From Muribaculaceae bacterium Isolate-036 (Harlan) (GTDB taxonomy: Bacteria; Bacteroidota; Bacteroidia; Bacteroidales; Muribaculaceae), in NCBI GenBank assembly GCA_003833075.1, contig RIAY01000009.1, forward strand, positions 1 through 64,000: a stretch of DNA of 64,000 nt, written 5' to 3'. The notes below the pieces were generated by a model that was given only the letters and a program-made list of their open reading frames with translations, was not told the DNA's origin and searched no databases. The position numbers and the translations under genes were made by a program. Below, piece by piece: positions 1 to 9,890 of the stretch; position 1 is the first letter of the stretch; each line of letters begins with the position of its first letter.

Positions 1-379
1 CAATCCCTTTATAGGTTATGCCCAACATAAGGATGTTTATATTGAACTCCCCGAACTTCCAGTTGGTCCGGTCCATGCTCAGCACAAGACCGGTCTTGAC
101 AGGAAGCAGCGAGAAAATCATACGGGCCATGATGTCAAGGTCAAGTACATACTTGGCAAAGAATCTTTGGAGCCGTCTGAGGTTGGAATCCTTGTCTACA
201 GCCGTAGGCATCGCATCAGCCAGTTTGTGGAGGCTGACAGTCTGCACCACACAGAGTGCATGGAGCAGCAACGCCATAAGTTTTATTCGTGCAAGATTCA
301 TGTTTTGTCCAAAATGGTCTTGCATAATCGGGAGGATTTGGTTAACTTTGACCGAGTCCTTGGAATTAGTAGTTTTCAT
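1..379 (-). CDS. IS4-family transposase, N-terminal part (runs off the window)
   Basis: The - strand is open from an ATG at 379 to the window edge, giving 126 residues with no stop. The sequence has the look of Bacteroidales IS4-family transposases: an N-terminal helical region, then LRRLQRFFAKY and the block SMDRTNWKFGE, whose Asp is the expected first residue of the DDE catalytic triad. The rest of the triad lies outside the window. The element's end must lie between 380 and the ugd gene, but I could not identify a terminal inverted repeat with confidence. It borders the polysaccharide cluster, a common place for IS insertion. Whether the gene is intact cannot be told from here. Confidence 0.82.
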   Translation of the reverse strand, partial: MKTTNSKDSVKVNQILPIMQDHFGQNMNLARIKLMALLLHALCVVQTVSLHKLADAMPTAVDKDSNLRRLQRFFAKYVLDLDIMARMIFSLLPVKTGLVLSMDRTNWKFGEFNINILMLGITYKGI

Positions 380-637
380 GTGAAAAAGAGGTCTAACTTT
401 TCCTTTAAATTACTAAATTTCAAGGACTTTTACAAATTTAATCGCCTAAAGATTAGATGTTTAACAGCATAAATTCAATTTTTGTCATCTACTGAAATGT
501 ACTATATAAAAAAATTCGAATTAAATTTAAACAGTTTCTTAGACTTGCCAAGACTCTGCTCGAGATGTTTCCCCTCGCTGTATAAGGCAACATCCTGCAT
601 TCAGCATTAAAGATAGAAATTCCTATTGTCAGTCTCC

Positions 638-1972
638 ATGAGAAAATATAATATCGCAGTCGCGGGCACCGGCTATGTCGGTCTGAGCCTTGCGACACTG
701 CTCGCGCAGCATAATCGCGTCACGGCAGTGGACATCATTCCAGAGAAGGTAGAGCTTATCAACAGCCGCAAATCTCCCATCAGTGATGAATATATCGAGA
801 AATACCTTGCCGGGAAAGATCTTGATCTGATAGCCACACTTGATGGCGCATCGGCATATCGTGACGCGGATTTTATAGTGATAGCAGCTCCTACTAACTA
901 TGACCCGGTAAGAAACTATTTTGATACCCATTGTATAGAGGACGTCATAGATTTGGTGCTGAGCGTAAATCCCGATGCGGTGATGGTGATAAAATCTACC
1001 ATTCCTGTCGGATATTGCCGCAACCTTTACGCCAGATATGCGGCACGTGGAGTGAAAAGGTTCAATCTATTGTTTTTTCCTGAATTTCTGCGCGAGAGCA
1101 AGGCGCTTTATGATAATCTATACCCGTCGCGCATAATCGCTGGAATACCTAAACTCATAGACGGGGAGGATTTCAAAGATGAAAACGAAGCTATTCTTGC
1201 CGTTGCCGATATAGATGGACTGGAGGATGCCGCCCGCGCGTTCGTGATGCTTCTTCAGCAGGGAGCCATAAAGAAAGATATTCCGACTTTATACATGGGG
1301 ATGAAAGAGGCGGAGGCTGTGAAACTTTTTGCAAACACATATCTTGCTCTAAGGGTAAGCTATTTCAACGAACTTGACACATATGCTGAAGTCAAAGGGC
1401 TTGATTCGCAGTCGATAATCGAGGGAGTAGGGCTTGATCCTCGCATCGGAACGCATTACAACAATCCCTCTTTCGGTTATGGCGGCTACTGCCTGCCCAA
1501 AGACACCAAGCAGCTGCTTGCCAACTATGCCGATGTTCCCCAGAACATGATGACCGCGATCGTAGAGAGCAACCGCACGCGCAAGGATTTCATAGCCGAC
1601 AGGGTACTGAGGATGGCGGGATGGTATGACTACACCACCAACCCCACTCTCCATACATCCTCGCTGGAGCGCGACAGTCATTCGATACCCCCGGTGATCG
1701 GAGTATACCGTCTGACGATGAAATCGAACTCCGACAATTTCCGCCAGTCTTCGATACAGGGAGTGATGAAGCGCATAAAGGCAAAAGGCGCTACTGTGAT
1801 TATCTATGAGCCCACCCTCGAAGACGGCAGCACCTTCTTCGGCAGCCGCGTTGTCAACGACCTCGCCGAATTCAAACGTCTCAGCAACGCCATCCTTGCC
1901 AACCGCACCTCACCCGACCTCGCCGATGTCTCCGACCGTGTCTACACCCGCGACCTGTTCAACAAAGACTGA
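638..1972 (+). CDS. ugd: UDP-glucose 6-dehydrogenase
   Basis: A 444-residue NAD-dependent oxidase of UDP-glucose to UDP-glucuronate, a cytoplasmic supplier of an acidic sugar for capsule. The N-terminal Rossmann motif AGTGYVG is at residues 9-15, KSTIPVGY at about 119-126, and the catalytic cysteine is Cys285 in [10 protein letters not shown]. The frame is open from a TTG at 626, but the ATG at 638 ([10 protein letters not shown]) fits the family start. A hairpin lies directly downstream, so it may be transcribed apart from the rest of the cluster. Its GC content is visibly higher than the AT-rich genes that follow, suggesting it belongs to the conserved frame of the locus and the central genes are exchangeable. 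Confidence 0.93.
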   Translation: MRKYNIAVAGTGYVGLSLATLLAQHNRVTAVDIIPEKVELINSRKSPISDEYIEKYLAGKDLDLIATLDGASAYRDADFIVIAAPTNYDPVRNYFDTHCIEDVIDLVLSVNPDAVMVIKSTIPVGYCRNLYARYAARGVKRFNLLFFPEFLRESKALYDNLYPSRIIAGIPKLIDGEDFKDENEAILAVADIDGLEDAARAFVMLLQQGAIKKDIPTLYMGMKEAEAVKLFANTYLALRVSYFNELDTYAEVKGLDSQSIIEGVGLDPRIGTHYNNPSFGYGGYCLPKDTKQLLANYADVPQNMMTAIVESNRTRKDFIADRVLRMAGWYDYTTNPTLHTSSLERDSHSIPPVIGVYRLTMKSNSDNFRQSSIQGVMKRIKAKGATVIIYEPTLEDGSTFFGSRVVNDLAEFKRLSNAILANRTSPDLADVSDRVYTRDLFNKD

Positions 1973-1973
1973 T

Positions 1974-1996
1974 AAAACAAGGAGCTCCTCGTTTTT
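1974..1996 (+). terminator. Hairpin terminator after ugd
   Basis: Directly after the ugd stop an almost perfect palindrome AAACAAGGAG/CTCCTCGTTT (one A-C mismatch) is followed by a run of T. This has the form of an intrinsic terminator and would separate ugd from the cassette starting at 2198. Confidence 0.6.
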
Positions 1997-2197
1997 CTAT
2001 GTATAGATTGGCATAATATCATCCTTGCCTTTGTCATCAACATGATAATGGTTAGGAACTTTAACATAGAACTATAGACATAGAATCAATAATCGGTACA
2101 GCGTAGGCTCCTTCGCGCTCTCCGCCATGGAAGTCTAAGCAACATAAATGAGAGATAGGTTAAACTCGGGTTCCTGTATTTATAAACATCTATATTT

Positions 2198-2824
2198 ATG
2201 GCTAAACTGTCAATAATAGGAGCTGGTGATTTGGGGGAACAGATTGCCAATCTGGCGTTAAGGAATGGATATGAAATTGAGGGATATTTTGATGACTTCA
2301 TGCCTATAGGAACAATCCGTCAAGGAGGAATAGTAAAAGGAAGGATTGAAGACATTGATAATCAAATAGATATAAAATCGGGGGGGGTGATTGTAGCGAT
2401 TGGATATAAACATTTTAAAGAACGGCAGGCTATATTCGAAAAAATCTCAGGGAAAATCAATATAGCTACAATTATTGACCGAACTGCAATTATAGATGAA
2501 ACAGTAACAATTGGAGAAGGGAGTGTAATAATGCCGGGAGTAGTATTGGATAAAAATGTCAGAATCGGAAAGAATGTCTTTGTTAACATATCTTCAACTA
2601 TAGCCCACGATTCTGAGGTTGGCTCTCATAGCTTTATTGCTCCGCGTGTTGCCGTTGCGGGTTTTACAAAAATCGGGAAACGCTCCTTTATAGGAATAAA
2701 CGCTACGCTTATAGACAATATATCGCTTTGCGATGATATTCAGATAGGAGGAGGTACAGTTGTCATAAATTCGGTAGCTGATAAGGGTACATATGTTGGT
2801 ATACCGGCGCGAAAAATACGATGA
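2198..2824 (+). CDS. PglD/NeuD-like sugar O/N-acyltransferase
   Basis: A 208-residue two-domain protein. Residues 1-90 form a PglD_N Rossmann-like domain (IGAGDLGEQI near the N terminus), and residues 95-208 are a left-handed beta-helix of hexapeptide repeats. His137 in STIAHDSEVG sits where the catalytic base of PglD-type acyltransferases is found. The family acylates amino or hydroxyl groups of nucleotide sugars, usually from acetyl-CoA. Since a WecE-like 4-aminotransferase is encoded at 5428-6612, a reasonable inference is N-acetylation of the aminosugar it makes, replacing the unrelated WecD of enterobacteria. Its stop overlaps the next start (ATGA), so it is translationally coupled to the ATP-grasp gene. 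Confidence 0.8.
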   Translation: MAKLSIIGAGDLGEQIANLALRNGYEIEGYFDDFMPIGTIRQGGIVKGRIEDIDNQIDIKSGGVIVAIGYKHFKERQAIFEKISGKINIATIIDRTAIIDETVTIGEGSVIMPGVVLDKNVRIGKNVFVNISSTIAHDSEVGSHSFIAPRVAVAGFTKIGKRSFIGINATLIDNISLCDDIQIGGGTVVINSVADKGTYVGIPARKIR

Positions 2825-3858
2825 ATAATAGAATTATAAAAATACTTTTACTTGGAGTTGGAGGCAATGTTAGTCAAGGAATTTTAACAGCCTTGCGCCA
2901 TTCTAACTTGAATTGCAGGATTATAGGGGCTTGTGTGTCTCCGGAATCGCTCGGTCTGTTCTTTTGTGACAAGGCTTATATCTCTCCGTACGCGAATGAC
3001 CCTAAATTCATAGACTGGGTTGGTGAAGTGTGTCGAAAAGAAAACATAGATATAGTTTTGTCAGGAGTAGAAGAGAACCTTGTGGCATTAGAATCTAAGC
3101 GTCCTGAACTGAAAAAACTTGGTATTCCTTTTTTTAATACGCCATTACATTTGTTGGAAGTGGGGAATGATAAATTGTCTACATGTAGTTGGCTTAAAGA
3201 AAACGGATTGAATTATCCGAAGTTTGCTGATGCATCAGATCCTGATCAAGTTAAAGAGTTGGTTTTGGCAGTTGGATATCCGATTTTAGCAAAACCCGCA
3301 AAGGGTAAAGGTTCAGCAGGAATCTTTGTCATTAATAATGATGAGCAATTGTTATCGGCTCCACAAAAGGGATATGTGTATCAAGAACTTATTGGGACCC
3401 CAGATACTGAATATACAGTTGGATGCTATAATGACAGATATGGGGAGCTGAAAGGTCTTATCATCATGCAGCGATGGCTTAAGCATGGCACAACCTTTAA
3501 GGCAGAGATCGTGCATAATGAAGCTATCAAGGATGAATGTGAAAGAATCTGCAAATTGTTTAAGGCTGTAGGGCCGCTTAATATTCAGTTGAGGATGCAT
3601 GAAGGGAAACCGGTATGTTTCGAGTTGAATGTCCGTTTTTCGGGAACAACACCAATTCGTGCACACTGGGGTTTTAATGATGTAGAAGCTTTTATAAGGG
3701 AATACTTGTTTGATGAAGAAGTCTCTTTTAGTCCTGCAAAAGAAGGGATTGTATATAGGTATTATAATGAAGCCTATGTTAATCCAGATATGATTCGGGA
3801 ACTTGGACATAAAGGGTTTGTAGATACGGTTGAATCTTTTGGTAATGTAAAGGAATGA
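2821..3858 (+). CDS. ATP-grasp domain protein (CarB-like)
   Basis: A 345-residue protein with a pre-ATP-grasp Rossmann region (LLLGVGGNVSQGI, residues 9-21), followed by an ATP-grasp fold; AKPAKGKGSAG matches the ATP-binding loop, and the C-terminal ELNVRFSGTTP contains the metal-binding Glu and Asn typical of the superfamily. Members ligate a carboxylate to an amine or thiol with ATP. Similar genes occur in Bacteroidales polysaccharide clusters, often labelled carbamoyl-phosphate-synthase-like, but the substrate is unknown. It overlaps its neighbours by 4 nt on both sides. One possibility is ligation of an amino acid or other acid to a sugar precursor; nothing in the sequence fixes this. Confidence 0.8.
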   Translation: MNNRIIKILLLGVGGNVSQGILTALRHSNLNCRIIGACVSPESLGLFFCDKAYISPYANDPKFIDWVGEVCRKENIDIVLSGVEENLVALESKRPELKKLGIPFFNTPLHLLEVGNDKLSTCSWLKENGLNYPKFADASDPDQVKELVLAVGYPILAKPAKGKGSAGIFVINNDEQLLSAPQKGYVYQELIGTPDTEYTVGCYNDRYGELKGLIIMQRWLKHGTTFKAEIVHNEAIKDECERICKLFKAVGPLNIQLRMHEGKPVCFELNVRFSGTTPIRAHWGFNDVEAFIREYLFDEEVSFSPAKEGIVYRYYNEAYVNPDMIRELGHKGFVDTVESFGNVKE

Positions 3859-4727
3859 AAGACAAGATACTTATTACCGGGATAAATGGTTTTGTGGGTA
3901 ATGAAGTGGCAAACTTGTTATGTAATCAATATGATGTTTGGGGTATAGGAAGACAATCTTATTCTAAAAATCCATTGCATACCAGTTATGAGCAGGTTGA
4001 TCTTACTGATGAGAAATCTATGTTGGATTATGCGTCACGCCATAGGTTTGATCATATAGTGCATTGTGCAGCATCACTTTCTTTTAATGACACAAAGACA
4101 CTATTTGATGCGAACATAGCAGGTGTTTATAATCTGTTGAAGGTGGCTGATATGACAGGTGTTAAATCCATTGTATATATATCAAGTCTGCCTGTAATTG
4201 GAGTTCCGCTTGTTTTGCCGATAACGGAATCACATCCGGTTAATCCGCGCACAAACTATCACCTGTCAAAATATATAGGGGAATTGTTGCTTCAAAACAA
4301 TCCACATCTCAACGCAATCTCGTTGCGTATACCCTCCCCTGTAGGAATCGGGATGCCCACGAACAAGATATTACCTGTATTCATAAGGAATTGTATTGAT
4401 AACACTACGATTGAGCTATTGGGCAAAGGTGGACGTAAACAGAATTATATAGATGTCCGGGATATTGCCCGAGCCGTAGCTCTGGCTTTACAAAAAAACT
4501 GTAGTGGAGTCTATAATATAGCATCTGATAAGTCTGTAAGTAATCTTGAATTAGCGGAAATGTGTAAAAGCGTTTTACATTCTTCTACTGAGATAGTTTT
4601 TAAAGGTGAAGATGCAGATGAAGATTTAAAATGGGATGTTTCAATAGAGAAGGCGAAAACCGAATTAGGTTTTATTCCACTTTATAAATTAGAGGATACA
4701 ATAAAAGATATTGCCCGATCTTTATGA
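3855..4727 (+). CDS. NAD-dependent epimerase/dehydratase (extended SDR)
   Basis: A 290-residue extended short-chain dehydrogenase. The nucleotide-binding motif GINGFVG is at residues 9-15 and the catalytic Tyr135-x3-Lys139 lies in NYHLSKYIGE, preceded by the Ser-containing YISSLP. Such enzymes epimerise, dehydrate or reduce nucleotide sugars in the cytoplasm. Residues alone do not tell which sugar; the C-terminal region is short for a GalE or RmlB. It is embedded in the ATGA-overlapped cassette between the ATP-grasp ligase and the metallophosphoesterase, so the four proteins probably act on one precursor. Confidence 0.85.
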   Translation: MKDKILITGINGFVGNEVANLLCNQYDVWGIGRQSYSKNPLHTSYEQVDLTDEKSMLDYASRHRFDHIVHCAASLSFNDTKTLFDANIAGVYNLLKVADMTGVKSIVYISSLPVIGVPLVLPITESHPVNPRTNYHLSKYIGELLLQNNPHLNAISLRIPSPVGIGMPTNKILPVFIRNCIDNTTIELLGKGGRKQNYIDVRDIARAVALALQKNCSGVYNIASDKSVSNLELAEMCKSVLHSSTEIVFKGEDADEDLKWDVSIEKAKTELGFIPLYKLEDTIKDIARSL

Positions 4728-5416
4728 AAATTTTAGTTTGCAGTGACATACATGGCAATTATGAGGCATTGAAGAGTATTGTCCCATATTTATCAGATGT
4801 TGACATGTCCGTATGTCTTGGTGATATTGTAGGGTATGGGTGCGCTGTAAATGAATGTATAGACTTACTTCGTGATTCAGGTTTCAAATGTTTGCAGGGC
4901 AATCATGAAAGATACCTGATAGAAGGAATGGATGGTCAAAAGAAATTTCTAAACGAGTCGGTTCGTTTCGGTATAAATATAGCCGACAGTATAATAACTG
5001 ATTGTAATCGGGAATGGTTGGCGGGATTGCCTGTTTCCTTAGGATATGTAGTTGATAAACGCAAGATATTGTTTGTTCACGGGAGTCCATTTGATCCTAT
5101 TGATGAATATGTTTATGACAATACTTTTGATAAGGATCGTTTTTCATGTCTGGCTTATGACATAGTGGCTCTTGGTCACACACATAGGGAATTTAAGCAG
5201 TTTTTTGATGGAAAAATCGTATTCAATCCCGGCTCTATAGGACAGGCGCGAGATTTCGAAGGCAAGGTATGCTTTTCAATTATAGACACTGAAAGTCTCG
5301 AATTAACCCGTTTACGACTCCCTTATAACTATGAATCTCATTTGGCTCTGTCTTTTAAATATGGCGGAGGAAAGTGGATATACAAACATTTCCAGACTAT
5401 AATAAATCAAAAATAA
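4724..5416 (+). CDS. Calcineurin-like metallophosphoesterase (YfcE/DUF2436-type fold)
   Basis: A 230-residue metallophosphoesterase with all the usual motifs in order: DIHGN (Asp8, His10), GDIVGYG (Asp34), GNHE (Asn60, His61), a His in LFVHGSPFD, and GHTH near the C-terminal third, followed by FNPGSIGQ. These residues hold a di-metal centre that hydrolyses phosphomonoesters or diesters. It is unusual inside a polysaccharide cluster; in this cassette it may remove a phosphate from an intermediate made by the ATP-grasp and SDR enzymes. It ends just before the aminotransferase start and is coupled to the SDR gene by an ATGA overlap. Confidence 0.87.
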   Translation: MKILVCSDIHGNYEALKSIVPYLSDVDMSVCLGDIVGYGCAVNECIDLLRDSGFKCLQGNHERYLIEGMDGQKKFLNESVRFGINIADSIITDCNREWLAGLPVSLGYVVDKRKILFVHGSPFDPIDEYVYDNTFDKDRFSCLAYDIVALGHTHREFKQFFDGKIVFNPGSIGQARDFEGKVCFSIIDTESLELTRLRLPYNYESHLALSFKYGGGKWIYKHFQTIINQK

Positions 5417-5427
5417 GATATAGCGTA

Positions 5428-6612
5428 ATGATACCATTTAACAAACCTTTCTTGACAGGTAAGGAAGCTCATTATATCTATCAGGCTGTGTATTCCGGCA
5501 AACTTTCAGGTAATGGAGTATACACCAAGAAATGTCAGAATTTTTTTGAAGAACATTATGGTTTCAAGAAAGCTCTCATGACAACGTCGTGTACCGATGC
5601 TCTTGAAATGGCAGCGATTCTTTGTGATATTAAACCTGGAGATGAAGTGATCGCTCCCAGCTATACGTTCGTATCAACGGTGCTTGCATTTGTGCGCCAG
5701 GGCGCAAAGATCATGTTCTGCGACAGCTGCAAAGATAATCCTAATATCGATCCTGACAAGATAGAGGCGTTGATAACCGAACGTACCAAAGTTATCGTTC
5801 CGGTGCATTATGCCGGAGTTGCATGCGACATGGACCGGATTATGGCTATTGCTGATAAATATAATCTGCTCGTGGTGGAGGATGCAGCTCAGGCGATTGA
5901 TTCCTACTATAAGGGGCGTCCACTCGGTTCAATTGGTCATTTAGGATGTTTTTCATTTCACGAGACCAAGAATATAATTGCAGGAGAAGGCGGATTGCTT
6001 ACAATTAATGACGATAGGTTTATCCGCCGTTCTGAGATTATTTGGGAAAAAGGTACAAACCGCAGCGAGTTTTTCAGGGGGGAGGTAAACAAATATGGAT
6101 GGGTCGATAACGGCTCATCTTTTTTGCCTTCAGAGCTTATTTCTGCGTTCCTTTGGGCACAGATCGAGAATATGGATATGATTCAGACTCGCCGTAAAGA
6201 GATATGGCAGCGATATTATCAAGGTCTGGCTTGTCTTGCGGACAAAGGTTTGTTGACATTGCCCGATATGCCGGAATATGCAACCAACAATGCCCATATG
6301 TTCTATATCGTGTGTCGCTCATTGGAAGAACGTACCAGGCTTATAAAGCATCTAAAGGATCATGAGATATTGTCAGTATTCCATTATCTTAGCCTGCACA
6401 AGAGTGGTTTCTACACATCGCATCCGGAGTCTCGTCCCGAGAATTGTCAGGAGTTGACAACTATTGATGAGGAATGTGCAGTTCTGGGACTTGATCTTGT
6501 CAATTGTGACCGATTCGCAGACTGTCTGCTTAGGCTTCCATTGTTCTATGAACTTCAGGATGATGACGTGGATAAGATATTGGCTGAAATAAACAGGTTC
6601 TATGAGGGATAA
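5428..6612 (+). CDS. rffA: dTDP-4-amino-4,6-dideoxygalactose transaminase (WecE/RffA-like)
   Basis: A 394-residue fold-type I PLP aminotransferase closely resembling enterobacterial WecE over its whole length: MIPFNKP start, [47 protein letters not shown], and the PLP lysine Lys181 in SFHETKN. It converts dTDP-4-keto-6-deoxyglucose with glutamate to dTDP-Fuc4N. I chose the ATG at 5428 rather than upstream in-frame codons at 5374 because MIPFNKP is the conserved start and the longer form would overlap the preceding gene. rmlA and rmlB, needed to make the substrate, are not in the window. Together with the WecF-like enzyme at 7150 it points to Fuc4NAc in the polymer. Confidence 0.9.
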   Translation: MIPFNKPFLTGKEAHYIYQAVYSGKLSGNGVYTKKCQNFFEEHYGFKKALMTTSCTDALEMAAILCDIKPGDEVIAPSYTFVSTVLAFVRQGAKIMFCDSCKDNPNIDPDKIEALITERTKVIVPVHYAGVACDMDRIMAIADKYNLLVVEDAAQAIDSYYKGRPLGSIGHLGCFSFHETKNIIAGEGGLLTINDDRFIRRSEIIWEKGTNRSEFFRGEVNKYGWVDNGSSFLPSELISAFLWAQIENMDMIQTRRKEIWQRYYQGLACLADKGLLTLPDMPEYATNNAHMFYIVCRSLEERTRLIKHLKDHEILSVFHYLSLHKSGFYTSHPESRPENCQELTTIDEECAVLGLDLVNCDRFADCLLRLPLFYELQDDDVDKILAEINRFYEG

Positions 6613-7147
6613 ATTGCGTGTACTCCTGACAGATGCACACGGTTTTATGGAATATAGGAATAAGGTTTATGGCTTAAAATATCAATGGCCTAAATCGAAA
6701 TGTCTGCAATGTAAATATGCATTTACATTGTTTCGCTACAATCTCAATGGCTATAGAGATCTTGTTTATTATAGGGTTGGATTGCGTTGCATTAAAAAAT
6801 TATTTAAGCCTACGATAAATTGTTTTTTAGATGTAGGAGAAGTAGAAGAAGGTGGATGTATGTTTCATCATGCTTTTTCAACTTTTATTAATGCCGAGTA
6901 CATTGGGAAGGGGTGCAGTTTCCGGAATAACACAACAATTGGGAATAAGATCTCTAATGGGGTGTTACAACGTCCGAGATTGGAACAACATGTGTTTGTC
7001 GGTCCTAATGTTGTAATAATAGGTGGGGTAACGATCGGTCACCATGCCGTGATTGGTGCCGGTGCTGTCGTCTCACAAGATGTGCCGCCTTATGGTGTAG
7101 TAGTCGGTAACCCTGCAAGAGTGATAAAAATTAACAAACCGGAATAA
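6602..7147 (+). CDS. Hexapeptide-repeat acetyltransferase (serine acetyltransferase-like)
   Basis: A 181-residue protein whose C-terminal half is a left-handed beta-helix: [48 protein letters not shown]. The last block is the CysE/WcaB-type signature. The N-terminal 70 residues are helical and cysteine-containing and do not match the long CysE N-terminal domain. In this context it most likely O-acetylates a sugar of the polysaccharide, using acetyl-CoA. It overlaps the end of the aminotransferase gene by 11 nt. Confidence 0.78.
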   Translation: MRDKLRVLLTDAHGFMEYRNKVYGLKYQWPKSKCLQCKYAFTLFRYNLNGYRDLVYYRVGLRCIKKLFKPTINCFLDVGEVEEGGCMFHHAFSTFINAEYIGKGCSFRNNTTIGNKISNGVLQRPRLEQHVFVGPNVVIIGGVTIGHHAVIGAGAVVSQDVPPYGVVVGNPARVIKINKPE

Positions 7148-7149
7148 TT

Positions 7150-8265
7150 ATGTTGCTACACCTGTTATGGGATGAAAAAATAACCCATCGCATAATAAAG
7201 ACCTTTGATGAAGTCTTTCCAGGAGAGAACGAGTATGTGTATTGGTTTGCACATTCGAATGAGCGACATTTTACTCAGGAAGGAGATCATTTACATGTTC
7301 TATATGACTATTCTTCGGATCCTGATATTGACTATCATCGTGTAAGTAAGGTTATAATTCACGGATTGGATTTTGACAAGATTCAGTTTTGTTGCAGGAA
7401 TATTCCTGCACACGTTCCTGTTTACTGGATTCTTTGGGGAGCAGAGTTGTATAATAATCTTTTATTCAATAGGGGATACAGACTGTATTATAAAAGTAGA
7501 CCTAAATTATCGTTGAAGGCGGGTCTGGGTTTATTCTTGAAACGTTTCGGCCTTTTATCCAAGAATGATAAGTTCAAGCTGGATTTCTTCAATACGAGGA
7601 ATGTTACTATGGTATGCGGATCAGGAGAATATGATCTTTTCAGGTCTTATTATCCGAAAGAGACGCGAACCCTTCTAAATGAAACAGAGTTTTTTTATTA
7701 TCCGATAGATGAAGTGTTGGGCGAGGAACTTCTGAGATCCAAGGCAGAAGGTAACATCATATTAATAGGCAATTCTGCATCATGGACGAATAATCATGAA
7801 TATGTATTTGACCATATAAAGAATCTTGATCTGAAAGGGAAGCAAATAGTTGTACCATTGAATTATGGTGGGGATGCTGCATATCGTGACAAAATTAGTC
7901 GGCTTGGGGATAAATATTTTGGTAGCAACTTCAGCTCTCTTTCTAAGTTTCTTCCTTTGAGCGAGTATAATTCTTTGATGGCAAAAGCTGAGGTGTGTAT
8001 ATATGGAAGCTGGCGTCAGGAAGCGATGGGTAATATTGTGGTTGCCTTATATCTTGGTGCGAAAGTATTCATGTCGGGTAAGAGTCCATTGTATGAAGAT
8101 TTGACAGGACGAGGTCTCATTATCTTTAAATTGGAAGATATCACACAAGAATCTTTGGATACACCACTTTCCCGTATGCAAAAGGATAATAACAGAAAGA
8201 TATTGGTTTCATCAAACAGTTGGGAGCGTTTGAAGGAAATAACATATAATTTATTCAAATCGTAG
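7150..8265 (+). CDS. WecF-like TDP-Fuc4NAc transferase (GT56)
   Basis: A 371-residue protein that follows the pattern of WecF, which moves Fuc4NAc from dTDP to a lipid-linked acceptor at the cytoplasmic membrane. Shared landmarks are VYWILWGAELY, ILIGNSASWTNNHEYVF and IVVPLNYGG...YRDKI, all in the expected order and spacing. The family is small, so the match is informative even at low overall identity. Its placement two genes after the WecE-like aminotransferase supports the same sugar. The next gene starts inside its stop codon (TAG/GTG overlap). Confidence 0.82.
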   Translation: MLLHLLWDEKITHRIIKTFDEVFPGENEYVYWFAHSNERHFTQEGDHLHVLYDYSSDPDIDYHRVSKVIIHGLDFDKIQFCCRNIPAHVPVYWILWGAELYNNLLFNRGYRLYYKSRPKLSLKAGLGLFLKRFGLLSKNDKFKLDFFNTRNVTMVCGSGEYDLFRSYYPKETRTLLNETEFFYYPIDEVLGEELLRSKAEGNIILIGNSASWTNNHEYVFDHIKNLDLKGKQIVVPLNYGGDAAYRDKISRLGDKYFGSNFSSLSKFLPLSEYNSLMAKAEVCIYGSWRQEAMGNIVVALYLGAKVFMSGKSPLYEDLTGRGLIIFKLEDITQESLDTPLSRMQKDNNRKILVSSNSWERLKEITYNLFKS

Positions 8266-9719
8266 TGGCAGAAAAGAATTTCAAGCAGCAACTGAAGTCC
8301 GGTTTCATATATACTGCGTTTGCAAAATATTCCGGTATATTAATCTCACTTGCAGTCACAGCTGTTTTATCGCGGATGTTGCCTCCTGAAGATTTTGGGG
8401 TCATAGCTGTTGCATCTGTTTTTATTGTCTTTTTCGGGATATTCAGTGACATGGGTTTGAGCGCGGCTATTGTGCAGAAGAGGAATCTATCTGTCTCTGA
8501 TTTGAAATCACTATTTTCCTATACATTGTTTTTAGGTGTCATTCTGTCCGTATTTTTTTTCTTTTCCTCATGGCTGATAGCACGGTTTTATGATGACAGT
8601 CAGCTAATCATTATATGTCAGATTCTATCCGTGAATGTTCTTTTTGCCACATGGAGTATTGTTCCCAATGGGTTGTTGCTAAGGGATAAGCAATTCAAGT
8701 TTATTGGAGTAAGGACAGTGTCAATACAGATCATTCTTGCTGTGATTTCTATTGTTGGCGCTTATACAGGTATGGGTATATTTTCACTTCTTATTAATCC
8801 TGTAGGAAGTTCTATATTAATCTTTATACTTTCTTATATCAAGAGTCCTGTAGGATTCACTTTTCATCCAAGCTTTGAATCCGTTAGAAAGATAGCTTCA
8901 TATTCAAGTTATACGTTCGGGTTCTCATTGATAAATTATTTTTTGAGAAATCTTGATAAATTATTGATTGGAAAGGTATTTGGTATGATTCCATTAGGGT
9001 ATTATGAGAAATCTTATAGGTTAATGCTTTTGCCGGTGCAGAATCTCACACAAGTAATAACCCCTGTTTTACACCCTGTGTTGGCTGATTATCAAAGCGA
9101 CATTAGTCAACAGACGAATAAATATCTTAAACTTTTAAAGATTCTTGCATTAATTGGATTTCCTATTTCTGCACTTTTGTACTTCACTGCAGAACCTCTT
9201 GTAATTCTTATATTTGGTTCCCAATGGATGCCCTCTGTTCCGGTTTTTAAGATACTGAGTCTAACAGTGGGTTTTCAAATAACGGGATCTTCAGTTGGAG
9301 CATTTCTACAGGCAGCAAATAAGACAAGAGAAATGTTTGTAATAGGCTGTTTGAATACTTTAACAAACATAATATGTTTGTTTGTAGGTGTATACGTGAT
9401 AGGTTCAATAGATGGTGTGGCTTGGATGTTTTTCTTGGCTATGTGTATAGGCTTATGGAATAATTGGTATATAGCCCAAACAATCGAAATCCGGGCAATA
9501 GAAATGTTTAAACCATATGTACCTGCATTATATCCGACAGTTTTGAATATTATGATTCTTGCCCTGCTGCATAATTTTTGTCAATTCAGTTTAATTGTCA
9601 GTTTGGTAATCAATGTATTTGTAACCTCGGTTTTGATTCTTGTTTATTTAAGGCATTTTCATATAATTGACGTGGTTGCATATCTTAAAACTCGATTGAT
9701 AAGGCAACGCAGATTATAA
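8265..9719 (+). CDS. Wzx-type polysaccharide flippase
   Basis: A 484-residue integral membrane protein with about a dozen hydrophobic segments, of the MATE-like polysaccharide transporter superfamily (WzxC/Polysacc_synt type). The opening pattern, a short basic amphipathic stretch followed by LISLAVTAVLSRMLPPEDFG, is typical. It should flip undecaprenyl-PP-linked repeat units across the inner membrane for Wzy polymerisation. The start is a GTG sharing its G with the TAG of the preceding gene. Confidence 0.9.
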   Translation: MAEKNFKQQLKSGFIYTAFAKYSGILISLAVTAVLSRMLPPEDFGVIAVASVFIVFFGIFSDMGLSAAIVQKRNLSVSDLKSLFSYTLFLGVILSVFFFFSSWLIARFYDDSQLIIICQILSVNVLFATWSIVPNGLLLRDKQFKFIGVRTVSIQIILAVISIVGAYTGMGIFSLLINPVGSSILIFILSYIKSPVGFTFHPSFESVRKIASYSSYTFGFSLINYFLRNLDKLLIGKVFGMIPLGYYEKSYRLMLLPVQNLTQVITPVLHPVLADYQSDISQQTNKYLKLLKILALIGFPISALLYFTAEPLVILIFGSQWMPSVPVFKILSLTVGFQITGSSVGAFLQAANKTREMFVIGCLNTLTNIICLFVGVYVIGSIDGVAWMFFLAMCIGLWNNWYIAQTIEIRAIEMFKPYVPALYPTVLNIMILALLHNFCQFSLIVSLVINVFVTSVLILVYLRHFHIIDVVAYLKTRLIRQRRL

Positions 9720-9890
9720 GATATTATCTCAGTATATTAATGTCTGTATTGGAATGGAGACTATTTAATGGGTTTAATAGTCACAAACTGATGACAATAT
9801 GTTAAAGTTGCAGGTGATGAAATTAACGCAAATCCTTTGTACAAATATTGTTATTGGCAATCCATAAAAAGATCATAATAAAGGCATAAC

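Noticed and set aside
18..472. + strand open frames over the left edge
   Set aside because: They are the antisense of the IS4 transposase on the - strand, whose translation has the DRTNW catalytic block.
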